Part shown: positions 1 to 8,749 of the stretch, one piece after another
How the letters are laid out: each line of letters starts with the position of its first letter
How positions within the stretch are numbered: the first letter of the stretch is position 1
From: Ichthyophis bannanicus
Taxonomy: Eukaryota > Chordata > Amphibia > Gymnophiona > Ichthyophiidae
Length of the DNA: 64,000 bases
Direction: 5' to 3'
Assembly (NCBI GenBank): GCA_033557465.1
Contig: CM066033.1
Location: 711,375,637 to 711,439,636 of the forward strand
Made by a program: the position numbers and the translations under genes
Notes under the pieces: generated by a model
What the model was told of the DNA's origin: nothing
What the model saw: the letters and a program-made list of their open reading frames with translations, nothing else
Database searches by the model: none

Positions 1-2
1 AC

Positions 3-953
3 ATCACCACAGATACCTGGGTGCTTCAGATAGTTCAAAAGGGCTATCTTCTTCATTTTTACCAGGTACCTCCCTCCTACTTTCCAGGGGAGCCTTCCAG
101 ACTCCCTCTGCACAGGGACTTACTCCTTCAGGAGTTAGCAAGTCTTGTTCAGGAACATGCTGTGGAACCGGTGCCCCACCACCTGAAGGGTCAAGGGTTT
201 TATTCCAGATACTTCCTGATTCCAAAAAGAACAGGAGGCCTCAGACCCATCCTAGACTTGCGCAACCTCAACAAGTTCCTTGCAAAGGAGAAGTTCAAAA
301 TGCTTACCCTTGGAATCCTGCTGCCCTACCTCCAGCAGGGAGACTGGCTATGCTCCTTAGATCTGAAGGATGCGTATACTCATATCCTTATTCATCCGGA
401 CCACAGACAATACCTCAGGTTTGTGGTGGATGGACGCCATTACCAGTACAGAGTACTGCCTTTCGGCCTATCCTCCGCCCCCAGAGTGTTCACCAAATGC
501 CTCGCAGTGGTGGCGGCCTATCTGAGACTTCAGGGTCTCTTTGTGTTCCCATACCTGGACGACTGGCTCATCAGAGCCCAGTCTGCCCAAGAAGCCACTC
601 AGGCTACTCATCGCATGGTGGCTCTGCTCCAGCACTTAGGATTTGTCATAAACTTCGCAAAGTCCGCTTTGCTCCCCTCTCAGGATCTGGAATTCATCGG
701 CGCCAGGTTGGACACTCTTCAGGCGCGGGCCTTCCTGCCTCTGGACAGGGCCCAAAGGCTCATGGATCTCGCCAGCCGTTTTCACAGCAATTCCCTGGTC
801 TCGGCCAGACAATTTCTGAGACTGCTCGGCCATATGGCTTCCACGGTCCATGTAACCCCCTATGCCCGCCTGAACATGCGACCTGCTCAATGGTGCATTC
901 GCAAACAATGGCATCAGGCCACTGGGAGCCTAGCGGACTCCATACAGATCTGA
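3..953 (+). CDS. DIRS-A reverse transcriptase domain (partial)
   Basis: This is the RT part of the DIRS pol protein, which copies element RNA into DNA. The frame is already open at the window edge, so the true start is upstream. Fingers and palm motifs are visible: a GLRPILDLRNLN block, SLDLKDAY with the first catalytic Asp near base 360, LPFGLSSAPRVF, and the active site YLDD at about 552-563. The frame stops at 951-953, but the protein homology continues in frame 1 immediately afterwards (SDQLVSSLRWW), so a single small indel near 945-952 separates RT from RNase H. All key catalytic residues are intact. Confidence 0.93.
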   Translation: MTTDTWVLQIVQKGYLLHFYQVPPSYFPGEPSRLPLHRDLLLQELASLVQEHAVEPVPHHLKGQGFYSRYFLIPKRTGGLRPILDLRNLNKFLAKEKFKMLTLGILLPYLQQGDWLCSLDLKDAYTHILIHPDHRQYLRFVVDGRHYQYRVLPFGLSSAPRVFTKCLAVVAAYLRLQGLFVFPYLDDWLIRAQSAQEATQATHRMVALLQHLGFVINFAKSALLPSQDLEFIGARLDTLQARAFLPLDRAQRLMDLASRFHSNSLVSARQFLRLLGHMASTVHVTPYARLNMRPAQWCIRKQWHQATGSLADSIQI

Positions 954-954
954 C

Positions 955-1827
955 CAGCTGGTCTCCTCTCTGCGATGGTGGCTTCACCTGCCAAACCTAG
1001 TGCTCGGGGTGACTTTTCAGCCCCCTGCACATTCTCAGGTCCTGACGACCGATGCTTCTCTCCAGGGCTGGGGAGCACATTGCCAAGGGACTTGTACTCA
1101 GGGTCTCTGGACTCCTTGGGAGTCCGCTCAGCAGATCAACTTCCTGGAGCTCAGAGCAATCCGCCTAGCGCTCAAAGCCTTCTCTCACCTGATTTCTCAC
1201 CAGTCAGTACTTGTCCAGACAGACAATCAGGTTGCCATGTTCTACGTGAACAAGCAAGGCGGAACCGGCTCCTTCCTTCTCTGTCAGGAAGCACAGAAGC
1301 TCTGCTCTTGGGCCGTCCATCGCAACATCGTCCTCAAAGCTGTCTATCTCCCAGGTCAAGAAAACTATCTGGCAGACGAACTGAGCAGGATCCTCCAACC
1401 ACACGAGTGGAGATTGGATCCGCTGGTGGTTCAGCGGATATTTCTACGGTGGGGCCTCCCCACCATGGATCTGTTCGCCAGTCCTCTGAACCGGCAGCTT
1501 CCCAGATTCTGCTCTCGACAGCCGCATCCTCTCCGGGTAGCGGCGGATGCTTTTCTGATTCCATGGTCCACAGGCCTCTTGTATGCCTTCCCACCCTTGC
1601 CTCTGGTGTCTCAGACGCTCTTCAAAATTCTCAGAGACAAGGCATCGCTGATCCTAGTGGCTCCCCGGTGGCCGAGGCAACCTTGGTTCCCGCTTCTGAT
1701 GCAGCTGGCGGTGGACACCCCTCTTCCTCTGGGGTTTCAGCCCGACCTCCTCTCGCAGGATCAGGGGACGCTCCTGCACCCCAACCTCCGGTCCCTTCAA
1801 CTGATGGCCTGGCTGCTGAAAGGGTAG
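955..1827 (+). CDS. DIRS-A RNase H and Dam-like methyltransferase region
   Basis: The first half is RNase H: TTDASLQGWGAH, then NFLELRAI, QTDNQVAMF and LADELSR give the D-E-D-D acidic set. It would remove the RNA strand during reverse transcription. The second half (from about 1430) has DLFASPLNRQLP, then ADAFLIPW and YAFPP, then ILVAPRWPRQPWF. DIRS elements are known to carry a domain related to phage adenine methyltransferases at this place, and the order DLFAS-N, YAFPP and VAP-W matches it, but the usual DPPY/NPPY is replaced by AFPP. The frame is shifted relative to the RT and overlaps the recombinase frame by about 60 bases, as is usual for DIRS. Confidence 0.85.
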   Translation, partial: QLVSSLRWWLHLPNLVLGVTFQPPAHSQVLTTDASLQGWGAHCQGTCTQGLWTPWESAQQINFLELRAIRLALKAFSHLISHQSVLVQTDNQVAMFYVNKQGGTGSFLLCQEAQKLCSWAVHRNIVLKAVYLPGQENYLADELSRILQPHEWRLDPLVVQRIFLRWGLPTMDLFASPLNRQLPRFCSRQPHPLRVAADAFLIPWSTGLLYAFPPLPLVSQTLFKILRDKASLILVAPRWPRQPWFPLLMQLAVDTPLPLGFQPDLLSQDQGTLLHPNLRSLQLMAWLLKG

Positions 1828-2864
1828 TCCTTGCTCCTCTCCAGCTGCCTCCAGATGTGGAAGAGGTCGTCTTGGCCTCCAGGAGGCCTTCCACCCGGAA
1901 GTCCTACGCTCTTAAGTGGCGTCGGTTCTCCGTCTGGTGTACTCAGCAGTCTCAAGACCCCTTCTCCTGTTCGGCATCAGTGGTCTTGCAGTACTTGCTT
2001 TCTCTTTCCAATCTTGGCCTTAAGTCCAACTCGGTCAAGGTCCACCTCAGTGCTCTTTCTGCGCATCACGTGCCGGTGGATGGTAGACCTCTTTCCAGCC
2101 ACCCTCTGGTGGCTCGTTTTCTCAGAGGCCTCCTTCTCCTTAAACCACCTTTGCGCCCGCCAGCCCCGAACTGGGATCTCAATGTGGTTTTACAGCGGCT
2201 TACCTGTCCGCCTTTTGAGCCTATGGCTACCTGCCCTCTTCTTTTTCTTTCCTGGAAAACCTTGTTCTTGGTGGCCCTCACTTCTGCTAGACGCGTTAGT
2301 GAGCTGCAGGCCCTGGTATCTGACCCTCCTTACACTAGGTTCTACAAGAACCGGGTAGTCCTACGGACTCACCCTAAGTTTCTTCCTAAAGTGGTTTCCC
2401 CTTTTCACATCAACCAGGAGGTGGTACTTCTGACCTACTTTCCCAGGCCACACTCCAGCCGAGCTGAAATGGTCCTGCATACCCTGGACTGTAGAAGGGC
2501 GCTGAACTTCTACCTGGACCGTACGCGAGGGCACCGAAGGGCGGTTCAGCTCTTCGTGTCTTATGACCCCAACAAGTTGGGGCTCCCTGTCTCCAAGCGT
2601 ACTCTGTCCATCTGGATTGCGGACTGCATCGCTTGGGCTTACGAGGCTGCGGGCCTCGTGCTGGAAGGTAGAGTCACCGCTCATCGTGTTCGGGCGAAGG
2701 CTACGTCAGTGGCTTACCTCCGCTCTGTTCCATTGGCAGACATCTGCCGGGCCGCTACTTGGTCTTCAAGCCAGACTTTTGCAGACCATTACTGCCTGGA
2801 GAGGGAGTCCCGCAGGGACAGTGCTTTCGGACAGGCAGTCCTCCGTAACCTCTTTGAGGTATAG
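1770..2864 (+). CDS. DIRS-A tyrosine recombinase
   Basis: This gene encodes the integrase-like recombinase that inserts the circular DNA copy without a target duplication. The catalytic set is complete: Arg in TSARRVSELQ (about 2289-2294), the H-x-x-R box TAHRVRAK (His codon 2682-2684, Arg 2691-2693) and Tyr in DHYCLERES (2790-2792). The N-terminal SAM-like core-binding part starts near RPSTRKSYALKWRRF. The open frame extends left to 975, but that part is only the opposite frame of RNase H. I therefore set the start at 1770, just before the end of the RNase H frame; the true start codon is uncertain. The length of about 360 residues fits DIRS recombinases. Confidence 0.92.
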   Translation, partial: APAPQPPVPSTDGLAAERVVLAPLQLPPDVEEVVLASRRPSTRKSYALKWRRFSVWCTQQSQDPFSCSASVVLQYLLSLSNLGLKSNSVKVHLSALSAHHVPVDGRPLSSHPLVARFLRGLLLLKPPLRPPAPNWDLNVVLQRLTCPPFEPMATCPLLFLSWKTLFLVALTSARRVSELQALVSDPPYTRFYKNRVVLRTHPKFLPKVVSPFHINQEVVLLTYFPRPHSSRAEMVLHTLDCRRALNFYLDRTRGHRRAVQLFVSYDPNKLGLPVSKRTLSIWIADCIAWAYEAAGLVLEGRVTAHRVRAKATSVAYLRSVPLADICRAATWSSSQTFADHYCLERESRRDSAFGQAVLRNLFEV

Positions 2865-3002
2865 GCAACTCCTACCCTCCATCCCGGATGTTTGGCTACC
2901 GGTTGGAGACGTATTCAGAGAAGATTCCTTCCTTCTGTGCTGCTGAGCTAGAGGGAGCTCATTTTTGTGCCTAGGGTCTCCGGTAGCCTTAAGCTTGGGA
3001 GT

Positions 3003-3100
3003 CCCATATGTGAGGACTGACTTCCTGCTTGGTCCTGGAGAAAGCGTAGTTACTCACTTGTAACAGGTGTTCTCCAGGAGCAGCAGGAATCAGTCCTCAC
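3003..3100 (+). repeat. DIRS-A internal complementary region (ICR)
   Basis: The first part (3003-3040) is the complement of the DIRS left end, recognised by the left-specific ...GCTTGTTCC/GGTCC variant. The second part (3043-3100) is the complement of the right end including its outer extension. The second part pairs with 3310-3367 in a 58-base inverted repeat with a single mismatch that I can see. In DIRS-1 this region is the template that joins the two ends when the circle forms. Confidence 0.85.
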
Positions 3101-3177
3101 AACCCTCCCTCCTCCCCTTGGAGTTGCAGTTATATGCTTTAGTTTTTGCTAATTTTTGCTGTCTTTTAGCTTTGTCA

Positions 3178-3367
3178 TCTGACTGAGCAAGATGGCACGC
3201 TTAGGCGGGAAGAGGACCGCGCATGCGCGCTGCAATTCCCAAAGGCTTTCTTTGAAAGCTGGGGAAAATTGCTCCGCGAGGGCTCCGTCGGCGCCGACGT
3301 CACCCATATGTGAGGACTGATTCCTGCTGCTCCTGGAGAACACCTGTTACAGGTGAGTAACTACGCT
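3178..3367 (+). repeat. DIRS-A right inverted terminal repeat
   Basis: This matches, in reverse complement, the left ends of DIRS-E (50627) and DIRS-F (54921): the GACTGAGCAAGATGGC block, the GC-rich 14-bp palindrome CGTCGGCGCCGACG near 3287-3300, and CATATGTGAGGACTGA. The last ~30 bases (ACACCTGTTACAGGTGAGTA...) are absent from the left ends, which is the known right-end extension of DIRS. Confidence 0.82.
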
Positions 3368-4856
3368 TGACTTGCAAAGGATTGTGGGAAATGTAGTTCA
3401 TTCATACCAGAATCAGCCGTTCACAAAATGATGAGTTGTGATGCTCGAGTGTAAGCAAAGAAAAACAGATTTTATTCATGGGGTTAATTCTTCCACACAG
3501 ATTTACTTGGTAACACAAAAGGACACTTGCTTCAAGTATTGTACTCAGGAAAAACAAAACATGATATAAGGTAACTGAACTTCTTAAGCAATAAATCAAT
3601 AAAGACCTTGATGGGAAACAGAAAAGGTCTTTTTGATGGCTCCTGCTAATGACCTTCTTAGCAGTGCTCCAAAAGGCAAAAACAAAACCCAAAAGTAACA
3701 AAAAAACTATCAAGGATAACTTTCTTCTATTTACACACACAAAAAAAAGAAGTTTCCTTCCAGAGCTCACGTGCCTGGCTCAATTACCAATAATTTTAGC
3801 CAGCTGCAAACCCCTTTGCTGGTTCACTCTCTCTACGTAGCTCAATCCTACCCTAAAGCTTTCTTGCAGAGACTTTTCTGGGTAGATAAAAGAACAAGTT
3901 ACAGTTCCTTTTGGTGGTTGTTGTATTAGTGAGAAACTACTTTAAAACAGCAGCCTAGACAGAGAGCAGTCCATGTATTCTAACTGATCATTTGAAATAT
4001 CTCCTTCTTCCTCAAATATCATGGAATCAATATCATGGTCTGGCTCAGAGGAATTCCTTAATTGATCAGTCTCAGTATAATATTTGTTTCCCTGCTGTCT
4101 TCCAGATGAAGAGCTAGGGCATAAATCAAAGTTCATACCTGAGCTTCTCTTGCTGTTAGGTTTCCTCTCCTGGTATCCTGGCCAGTACGTAGTCCAGCTT
4201 TTATGTCCAGTCTTCCAATCAAGATCCCTGGACAATGGGTCTCTCTTCACATACCTTCTTGCACCGGTCTTAGGGCCCCTTCCAAATGCAGCTGTCTCCC
4301 TCAAAGGTGCCGTCTGGGAATTCCTGGCTTTACAACCCCACTCCTCTGGCTTCCTCCAGTCCAATGGAGTATGCTTGCCTCTGGAATCACTCCTAACACA
4401 CGTACTGCTGTGGGCTCCTTCTTTAGACCTCCAAGATGTCTTTCTCTTCTTCCTTCCACGTTGCTTCTGCTGTTGTAGTCCTCTCTCTTCTTTCTCCAAT
4501 GGCTTCTGCTTCTGTCTCTCCTTGTTCTCCTGCTTCTGTCTCTGTGTAGAATATCCTTTACTTTTAACGTGCTTAGAGGGACACTCCACCCTAGCACAAC
4601 CCAGGTGTGCTGAATCAAGCCTTGCCCTTGGAGATGAGTGATTGGGGATTACCTCATAGCTCTCCTGATTGAACACACGTTTCCCCACTTCAGCTCTCCT
4701 AGAGGCTGTTTGTAACCTGGTGCATTCTGGGTTTGGTAGTCTTTTATGAAAACATTCTGTTTTAGTATTTCTACCGGCAAAGACAGATTGCTTATTCAGA
4801 GCCAATTCACCTCTTTTATAGCTCCCTCCTGAACTATGATAAGCTTCCTTATCACA
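3368..4856 (-). repeat. Gyp-1 3' LTR
   Basis: The inner boundary is set by the polypurine tract followed by TG (minus strand TGTGATAAGG at 4856), identical to the LTR start of Gyp-2. The outer boundary is the TG (plus strand) at 3368, directly after the DIRS-A end. The length of 1489 bases agrees with the ~1460-base LTRs of Gyp-2. Just inside the start lies a small dyad, TGATAAG...CTTATCA. More than half of this LTR is an open reading frame continuous with pol. Confidence 0.75.
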
Positions 4857-5912
4857 TACCCCCCTGCTTAAGTTATTATGGACTGGTGCAACTGGTGAAA
4901 CTTCTTTCCTACAGTCCGTAATACCTACGAGAGTATTATCTTTTTGACGCTCACCTACATCTTGGCTGGCTTCAGGGTCATTATTATTTACAGGCCTCTC
5001 CTTCCAAGACTTAAGTACATTAATGTGATAGGTCTGTCTACGACCTCTTGCATTTTCTACCACACAAGATACTGGGCTCACCTGTCTAACAACCTTCCAT
5101 GGCCCTTTCCACTGTACTTCAAATTTTGGGGCTGTACCTGCTACTTGAACCAAAACCTTTTCACCAATGCTTAATTGGCGGCTTTTGGCCTTCCTGTCAT
5201 ACCACCCTTTCTGGCGCACTTGACTGTCCTGCAGGTTCTTTTCAGCAACCTGCGAGGTCCTTTTTAAATGTGCTCTCAAGTCACGTAAAAACTGTGGAAC
5301 CTCCTGATTTTCTGGTTCAGGATCAATCCATTGTTCCCTCAAAATATCTAACAAACCCCGTGGAGCCCTACCATACATCAATTCATATGGAGTTACACCT
5401 AGGGACACCTGAATTCGTTCCCTGCAGGCATATAAGGCAAAGGGCAATAACATATCCAATTCCTTTACCTCTCCTGCTAACCCCCTTCTCAACATTTGTT
5501 TGAGAGTTTGGTTGAATCTCTCCACCAAACCGTTTGATTGAGGATGGTATGCTGAGGTTTTCACGTGATGAATGCCAAAGGCATCCCAGACCTGGGCCAA
5601 ATATTTGGATACAAAATTGGACCCTCGGTCAGTCAACACCTCCCATGGGAATCCCACTTCGCAAAACAATTTGACTAGCTCTAAAGCTATTGTTTTTGCA
5701 GAAACATTCCTCAATGGTATGGCCCAGGGAAACCTTGTTGCCTGATCTACCATAACTAGGATGTATTGGAAACCTCGGGGCGTTTTGACTAATGGGCCTA
5801 CAATATCCATAGCAATGCGACCTATTTGGGTCTGTGATAATTGGTGTGGGAATAAAAGGCACCACCGGTGGGTGAGTCGCTGTAACTCACTCACACGCTG
5901 GACATGCAGCAC
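3942..5912 (-). CDS. Gyp-1 integrase core, GPY/F domain and LTR-encoded tail
   Basis: The integrase joins element DNA ends to the target. DDE residues are seen in order: Asp in IAMDIVGPL, Asp in VLTDRGSNF and Glu in GLVERFNQTL. A GPY/F-type module follows (VQWKGPWKVV to INVLKSW). The last ~305 codons lie inside the 3' LTR. They are rich in Lys/Arg/Gln in the middle and acidic at the end (DIDSMIFEEEGD), finishing with YMDCSLSRLLF. The first residues of this frame, down to about 5830, are off-frame; true integrase sequence there (FIPTPIIT) is in another frame, so there is a frameshift near 5830. An in-frame TGA also follows the CAACPAC zinc-finger half. Confidence 0.85.
   Translation of the reverse strand: MLHVQRVSELQRLTHRWCLLFPHQLSQTQIGRIAMDIVGPLVKTPRGFQYILVMVDQATRFPWAIPLRNVSAKTIALELVKLFCEVGFPWEVLTDRGSNFVSKYLAQVWDAFGIHHVKTSAYHPQSNGLVERFNQTLKQMLRRGLAGEVKELDMLLPFALYACRERIQVSLGVTPYELMYGRAPRGLLDILREQWIDPEPENQEVPQFLRDLRAHLKRTSQVAEKNLQDSQVRQKGWYDRKAKSRQLSIGEKVLVQVAGTAPKFEVQWKGPWKVVRQVSPVSCVVENARGRRQTYHINVLKSWKERPVNNNDPEASQDVGERQKDNTLVGITDCRKEVSPVAPVHNNLSRGVCDKEAYHSSGGSYKRGELALNKQSVFAGRNTKTECFHKRLPNPECTRLQTASRRAEVGKRVFNQESYEVIPNHSSPRARLDSAHLGCARVECPSKHVKSKGYSTQRQKQENKERQKQKPLEKEERGLQQQKQRGRKKRKTSWRSKEGAHSSTCVRSDSRGKHTPLDWRKPEEWGCKARNSQTAPLRETAAFGRGPKTGARRYVKRDPLSRDLDWKTGHKSWTTYWPGYQERKPNSKRSSGMNFDLCPSSSSGRQQGNKYYTETDQLRNSSEPDHDIDSMIFEEEGDISNDQLEYMDCSLSRLLF
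4857..4872 (-). promoter_or_regulatory. Gyp-1 polypurine tract
   Basis: On the minus strand a CTTAAGCAGGGGGGTA stretch directly precedes the LTR TG. This purine tract would prime plus-strand DNA synthesis. It is conserved in Gyp-2 (40464-40479) and is translated, since the pol frame runs through it (LSRGV). Confidence 0.75.
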
Positions 5913-5935
5913 AAAACTGGGCAGTTTCTTTGAAA

Positions 5936-6856
5936 CATAAGAACATAAGATATGCCATACTGGGTCAGACCAAGGTCCATCAAGCCCAGTATTCTGTTTC
6001 CAACAGTGGCCAATCTAGGTCATATGTACCTAGCAGTTTCCCCAAGAGACACAAGTTCCACAATGCTTGTACTGGGTCAAGCATTGATATCTTTGGTCAC
6101 TTCTTAATAATGGTTTATGGACCTTTCCTCCAGGAACTTGTCCAAACCTTTTTTAAACCCAGCTACACTAACAGCCTTTACTACATCCTCCGGTAACAAA
6201 TTCCAGAGTTTGATTACACGTTGAGTGAAAAAATATTTTCTTTTATTAGTCTTAAATAGTTTACCCTGTAGCTTCATTGCATGTCCCCTAGTCTTTCTAT
6301 ATTCTGATAAGGTAAACAATCGATCTACGTTTACCCGTTCCACTCCGTTCATTAATTTATAGACTTCTATCATATCTCCCCTCAACCGTCTCTTTTCCAG
6401 GTTCAAGAGCCCTAACCTTTTTAGCCTTTCTTCATAGGAGTATCCTTCCATCCCCTTTACCATTTTGGTGGCTCTTCTCTGAACCTTTTCTAAAATCGCT
6501 ATATCCTTTTTAAGATATGGCAACCAGAATTGCAAACAATATTCAAGGTGCGGTCTCACCATGGAACGATATAGAGGCATTATAATATCTTTTGTTTTAT
6601 TTTCCGTTCCTTTCCTTATCATACCTAGCATTCTATTTGCTCTCTTGGCCGCCGCTGCACACTGGGCCGAGGGTTTTAACATGGTATCCACAATGACGCC
6701 TAAATCTTTTTCCTGGATGGTGGTTCCTAATGTGGAACCTTGCATCGTGTAACCATAGTTTGGGTTGTTCTTCCCTAGGTGCATAACCTTGCACTTGTCC
6801 ACATTAAATTTCATCTGCCATTTTGATGCCCAGTCTTCCAATTTATCAAGATCCTC
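5936..6856 (-). mobile_element. CR1-like LINE, 5'-truncated, inserted in Gyp-1 integrase
   Basis: The insertion falls between the two halves of the integrase zinc finger: FYWSGIFK on one side and KETAQFCAAC on the other. Candidate target duplications TTGAAA lie at 5930-5935 and 6857-6862. The 3' end (minus strand) is made of TTCTTATG-type octamers, the hallmark of CR1 tails. The 3' part holds the widely repeated block reading CATACTGGGTCAGACCAAGG. The copy begins inside the RT thumb, so it is strongly 5'-truncated. Confidence 0.85.
6104..6841 (-). CDS. CR1-like RT C-terminal fragment
   Basis: This is the thumb and C-terminal end of a CR1-superfamily ORF2 protein. The diagnostic stretch is [16 protein letters not shown], followed by [40 protein letters not shown] and [18 protein letters not shown]. 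The frame is open for 245 residues with no internal stop and ends at a natural stop, so this piece is young or little mutated. The catalytic RT motifs lie upstream of the truncation and are missing. Confidence 0.88.
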   Translation of the reverse strand: MEDWASKWQMKFNVDKCKVMHLGKNNPNYGYTMQGSTLGTTIQEKDLGVIVDTMLKPSAQCAAAAKRANRMLGMIRKGTENKTKDIIMPLYRSMVRPHLEYCLQFWLPYLKKDIAILEKVQRRATKMVKGMEGYSYEERLKRLGLLNLEKRRLRGDMIEVYKLMNGVERVNVDRLFTLSEYRKTRGHAMKLQGKLFKTNKRKYFFTQRVIKLWNLLPEDVVKAVSVAGFKKGLDKFLEERSINHY

Positions 6857-6861
6857 TTGAA

Positions 6862-8370
6862 AATACCTGACCAGTAAAAACGTATAAGTATTTGATCCAG
6901 CGTTCCTTGCATCCCTTTATGACCTCCAACTGGATGATCATGTGCTAATCTAAGTACTAGTCCTTTGAAAGTTGTGGGTACCACCAATTGTTTACGTATG
7001 GTCCCATTTCTGGGGTCCTGACTCTCTCTATATAATATTTCATTATCTAGTCTGAATCTGGGCAACTCCTCCCTGACCTCCTGAGCATACTTAAAAGCTC
7101 GGGTGAGAGCTTGATCAGCTCGCTGTTCTTGTGGAAAGTTAGGAAACTTTGCCACTAACTCAGCTGGCACCCAGGGTAAACTTAGACCAGCCAACATCTC
7201 AGCCCTACCCTGTGCTCTGCAAAGTCTCTCACGACGCTTTTGTGCTTTCAACTTTCTTACTTTCCCAGATGGTGGAGTTATTAAATCATCATGAGAGGGT
7301 AAGTCTCCTAATAACTCTGCCTGCTCCCCCTCCTCCTGGCTCTTTACCTTAGCCTGTGAACGGGTGGATACAAGGCCCCTCTTCTTCCCTACTTCCTTCT
7401 TTATAGTTTGTTCTTCTGGAAGCTTAACCATCTTTTTAGCTGGGGTCTGAGGACTTCCAAACAAAGGCCCGGGAGCTATTACCATCATTCCTTCTCCCTC
7501 CTTCTTTCCTAGTCCTTTCACTCTTCCCTGCCTAAATCTTGGCCAGTCTCTTCCCAGAACCAAATCCAATGGAAGCCTAGGCACCACTGCTAAAAGAATT
7601 TCCTCTTGTTCCCCCAGGCACTTAACCATTAGCCTATAGGTGGGATATGATGTTGCAGCACCATGAATGCATCTGATGTGAACCTGGCTTTCAGGGGTTC
7701 TAGGCACAAATCCTTCTTGGGCCTCTATCCTCTTCCAAAGCCTCTTTGACAGCATACTCTGGTCTGCCCCAGAGTCTAACAGAGCATTTGTGGTAATTCC
7801 CTGCACATCAACCACCAAAAGGAATCCTCCTTTGGGCTGTTTTAAATCAACACCCATCAAGCTAGTGTGTGTCTGGCATCCCCTTTCCAAATGTCCCCAT
7901 TTTCCCCATTTGAAACATTTCTTTTTACTCCACTTTGTAATCTGGGTTGGCACAGTACAATTATTCTCAGAAACATTTTTAACCATTTTCTTTTCTGATA
8001 CAGCACAGCTTGCCCCAGCACCAACCTTCAGAGGGCCACCCATTCTATGGCAAGCCTGCGTGGCTTCCAAGAATCTCTCTGCTAGCATGGTTGCCTCTCC
8101 AAGGTTCTGGCAATTTTGCTGTATAAGGAAAGTGTGCAAATCTTTAGGCACAGCAGACATAAATTGTTCAAGCATAATAATGTCTAATAACATTTCCACA
8201 GACTTTCCCTCAGGCTCCAACCATTTTACAGCCAATCCTCTGATTCTATGACTCAGAGCCCTGGGTGTTTCACCCACTCTTAATGCAGTAGCTCTAAACA
8301 TTCGCCTATACTCTGAAATAGACAACCCTAGGCGATCTCTTATAGCAGCCTTTACATCTCTATAATTCAA
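6862..8370 (-). CDS. Gyp-1 capsid (SCAN-like), zinc knuckle, protease and integrase zinc finger
   Basis: About 500 residues are open. First comes a SCAN-like capsid C-terminal domain ([44 protein letters not shown]). Next is a single zinc knuckle, [14 protein letters not shown], in which the second Cys has become Trp (TGT to TGG). Then comes an aspartic protease with [12 protein letters not shown] and [11 protein letters not shown] ~100-residue charged spacer leads to the integrase N-terminal zinc domain ([16 protein letters not shown]). Protease to integrase without RT between is unusual for Ty3/Gypsy but normal for Gmr1-like elements. The frame ends in inserted CR1 sequence. Confidence 0.85.
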
Positions 8371-8749
8371 AGCTTGAGCTGCTGGCAGTTAATGAGGCTG
8401 CCAGCCTTACTGCCCACTGGGTCTCTGGCCATGCTAATGCTTGTGCCACTCTCTCAAAAGATTCAAGGAAATCATCAACATTATCATCTGGAGTCAGCTT
8501 CCCAAAACTAAATGCCCCAATTCCCTGATTGAGTCCCACATTGTCCACATGTGGTATACCAGTTGTTACTGCTGGTCTTGCATCCGGTCCACTTTGGTTA
8601 TGAAGAGCAATTAGGGCTTCCACCAGATCAAGCACTGGCTTCTGCTGGTCCCTTAGTGCTTTAATTGTAGTGTCCTGAGCCTGCTGCGCTAGCTCCTGTT
8701 GCCTGCTAAATTGGGCTGCCATCCAGTTGGCCAGTTCCCTTGGATCCAT
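8360..8749 (-). CDS. Gyp-1 gag N-terminal part
   Basis: The start codon is the ATG at 8749 (MDPRELANWMAAQF), which aligns with the Gyp-2 start MDPKELVSWMATQF. The region has a Gln-rich helix, then GAFSFGKLTPDDNVDDFLESFERVAQAL, shared almost word for word with Gyp-2. It would be the N-terminal capsid region. The frame ends in a shifted tail (SSSSFEL); the true continuation [12 protein letters not shown] is in the next frame, so a deletion plus frameshift lies near 8390. Confidence 0.82.
   Translation of the reverse strand: MDPRELANWMAAQFSRQQELAQQAQDTTIKALRDQQKPVLDLVEALIALHNQSGPDARPAVTTGIPHVDNVGLNQGIGAFSFGKLTPDDNVDDFLESFERVAQALAWPETQWAVRLAASLTASSSSFEL

Larger units (their letters stand above)
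1..3367 (+). mobile_element. DIRS-A, DIRS-type YR retrotransposon (5' part outside window)
   Basis: The element carries, in order, RT, RNase H, a methyltransferase-like domain and a tyrosine recombinase, then an internal complementary region and a right inverted terminal repeat. This is the DIRS-1 layout. No LTR and no DDE integrase are present, and integration in this family is done by the recombinase on a circular DNA intermediate. The gag and left repeat lie left of the window. The right end abuts the TG of the Gyp-1 LTR at 3368. It is the best preserved DIRS copy here, with only one frame break between RT and RNase H. Confidence 0.93.

Noticed and set aside
975..1769. Long N-terminal extension of the DIRS-A recombinase frame
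   Set aside because: It overlaps RNase H in another frame and shows no domain of its own; it is open only by chance from the GC-rich RNase H sequence.
1770..2864. Phage-type integrase suggesting a prophage or bacterial DNA
   Set aside because: The recombinase lies after RT and RNase H with DIRS-type termini, and LINEs and Tc1 elements surround it, so the DNA is eukaryotic.
4084..4641. Leu/Cys/Phe-rich plus-strand frame of 185 codons
   Set aside because: It is the antisense shadow of the LTR-encoded basic tail of Gyp-1.
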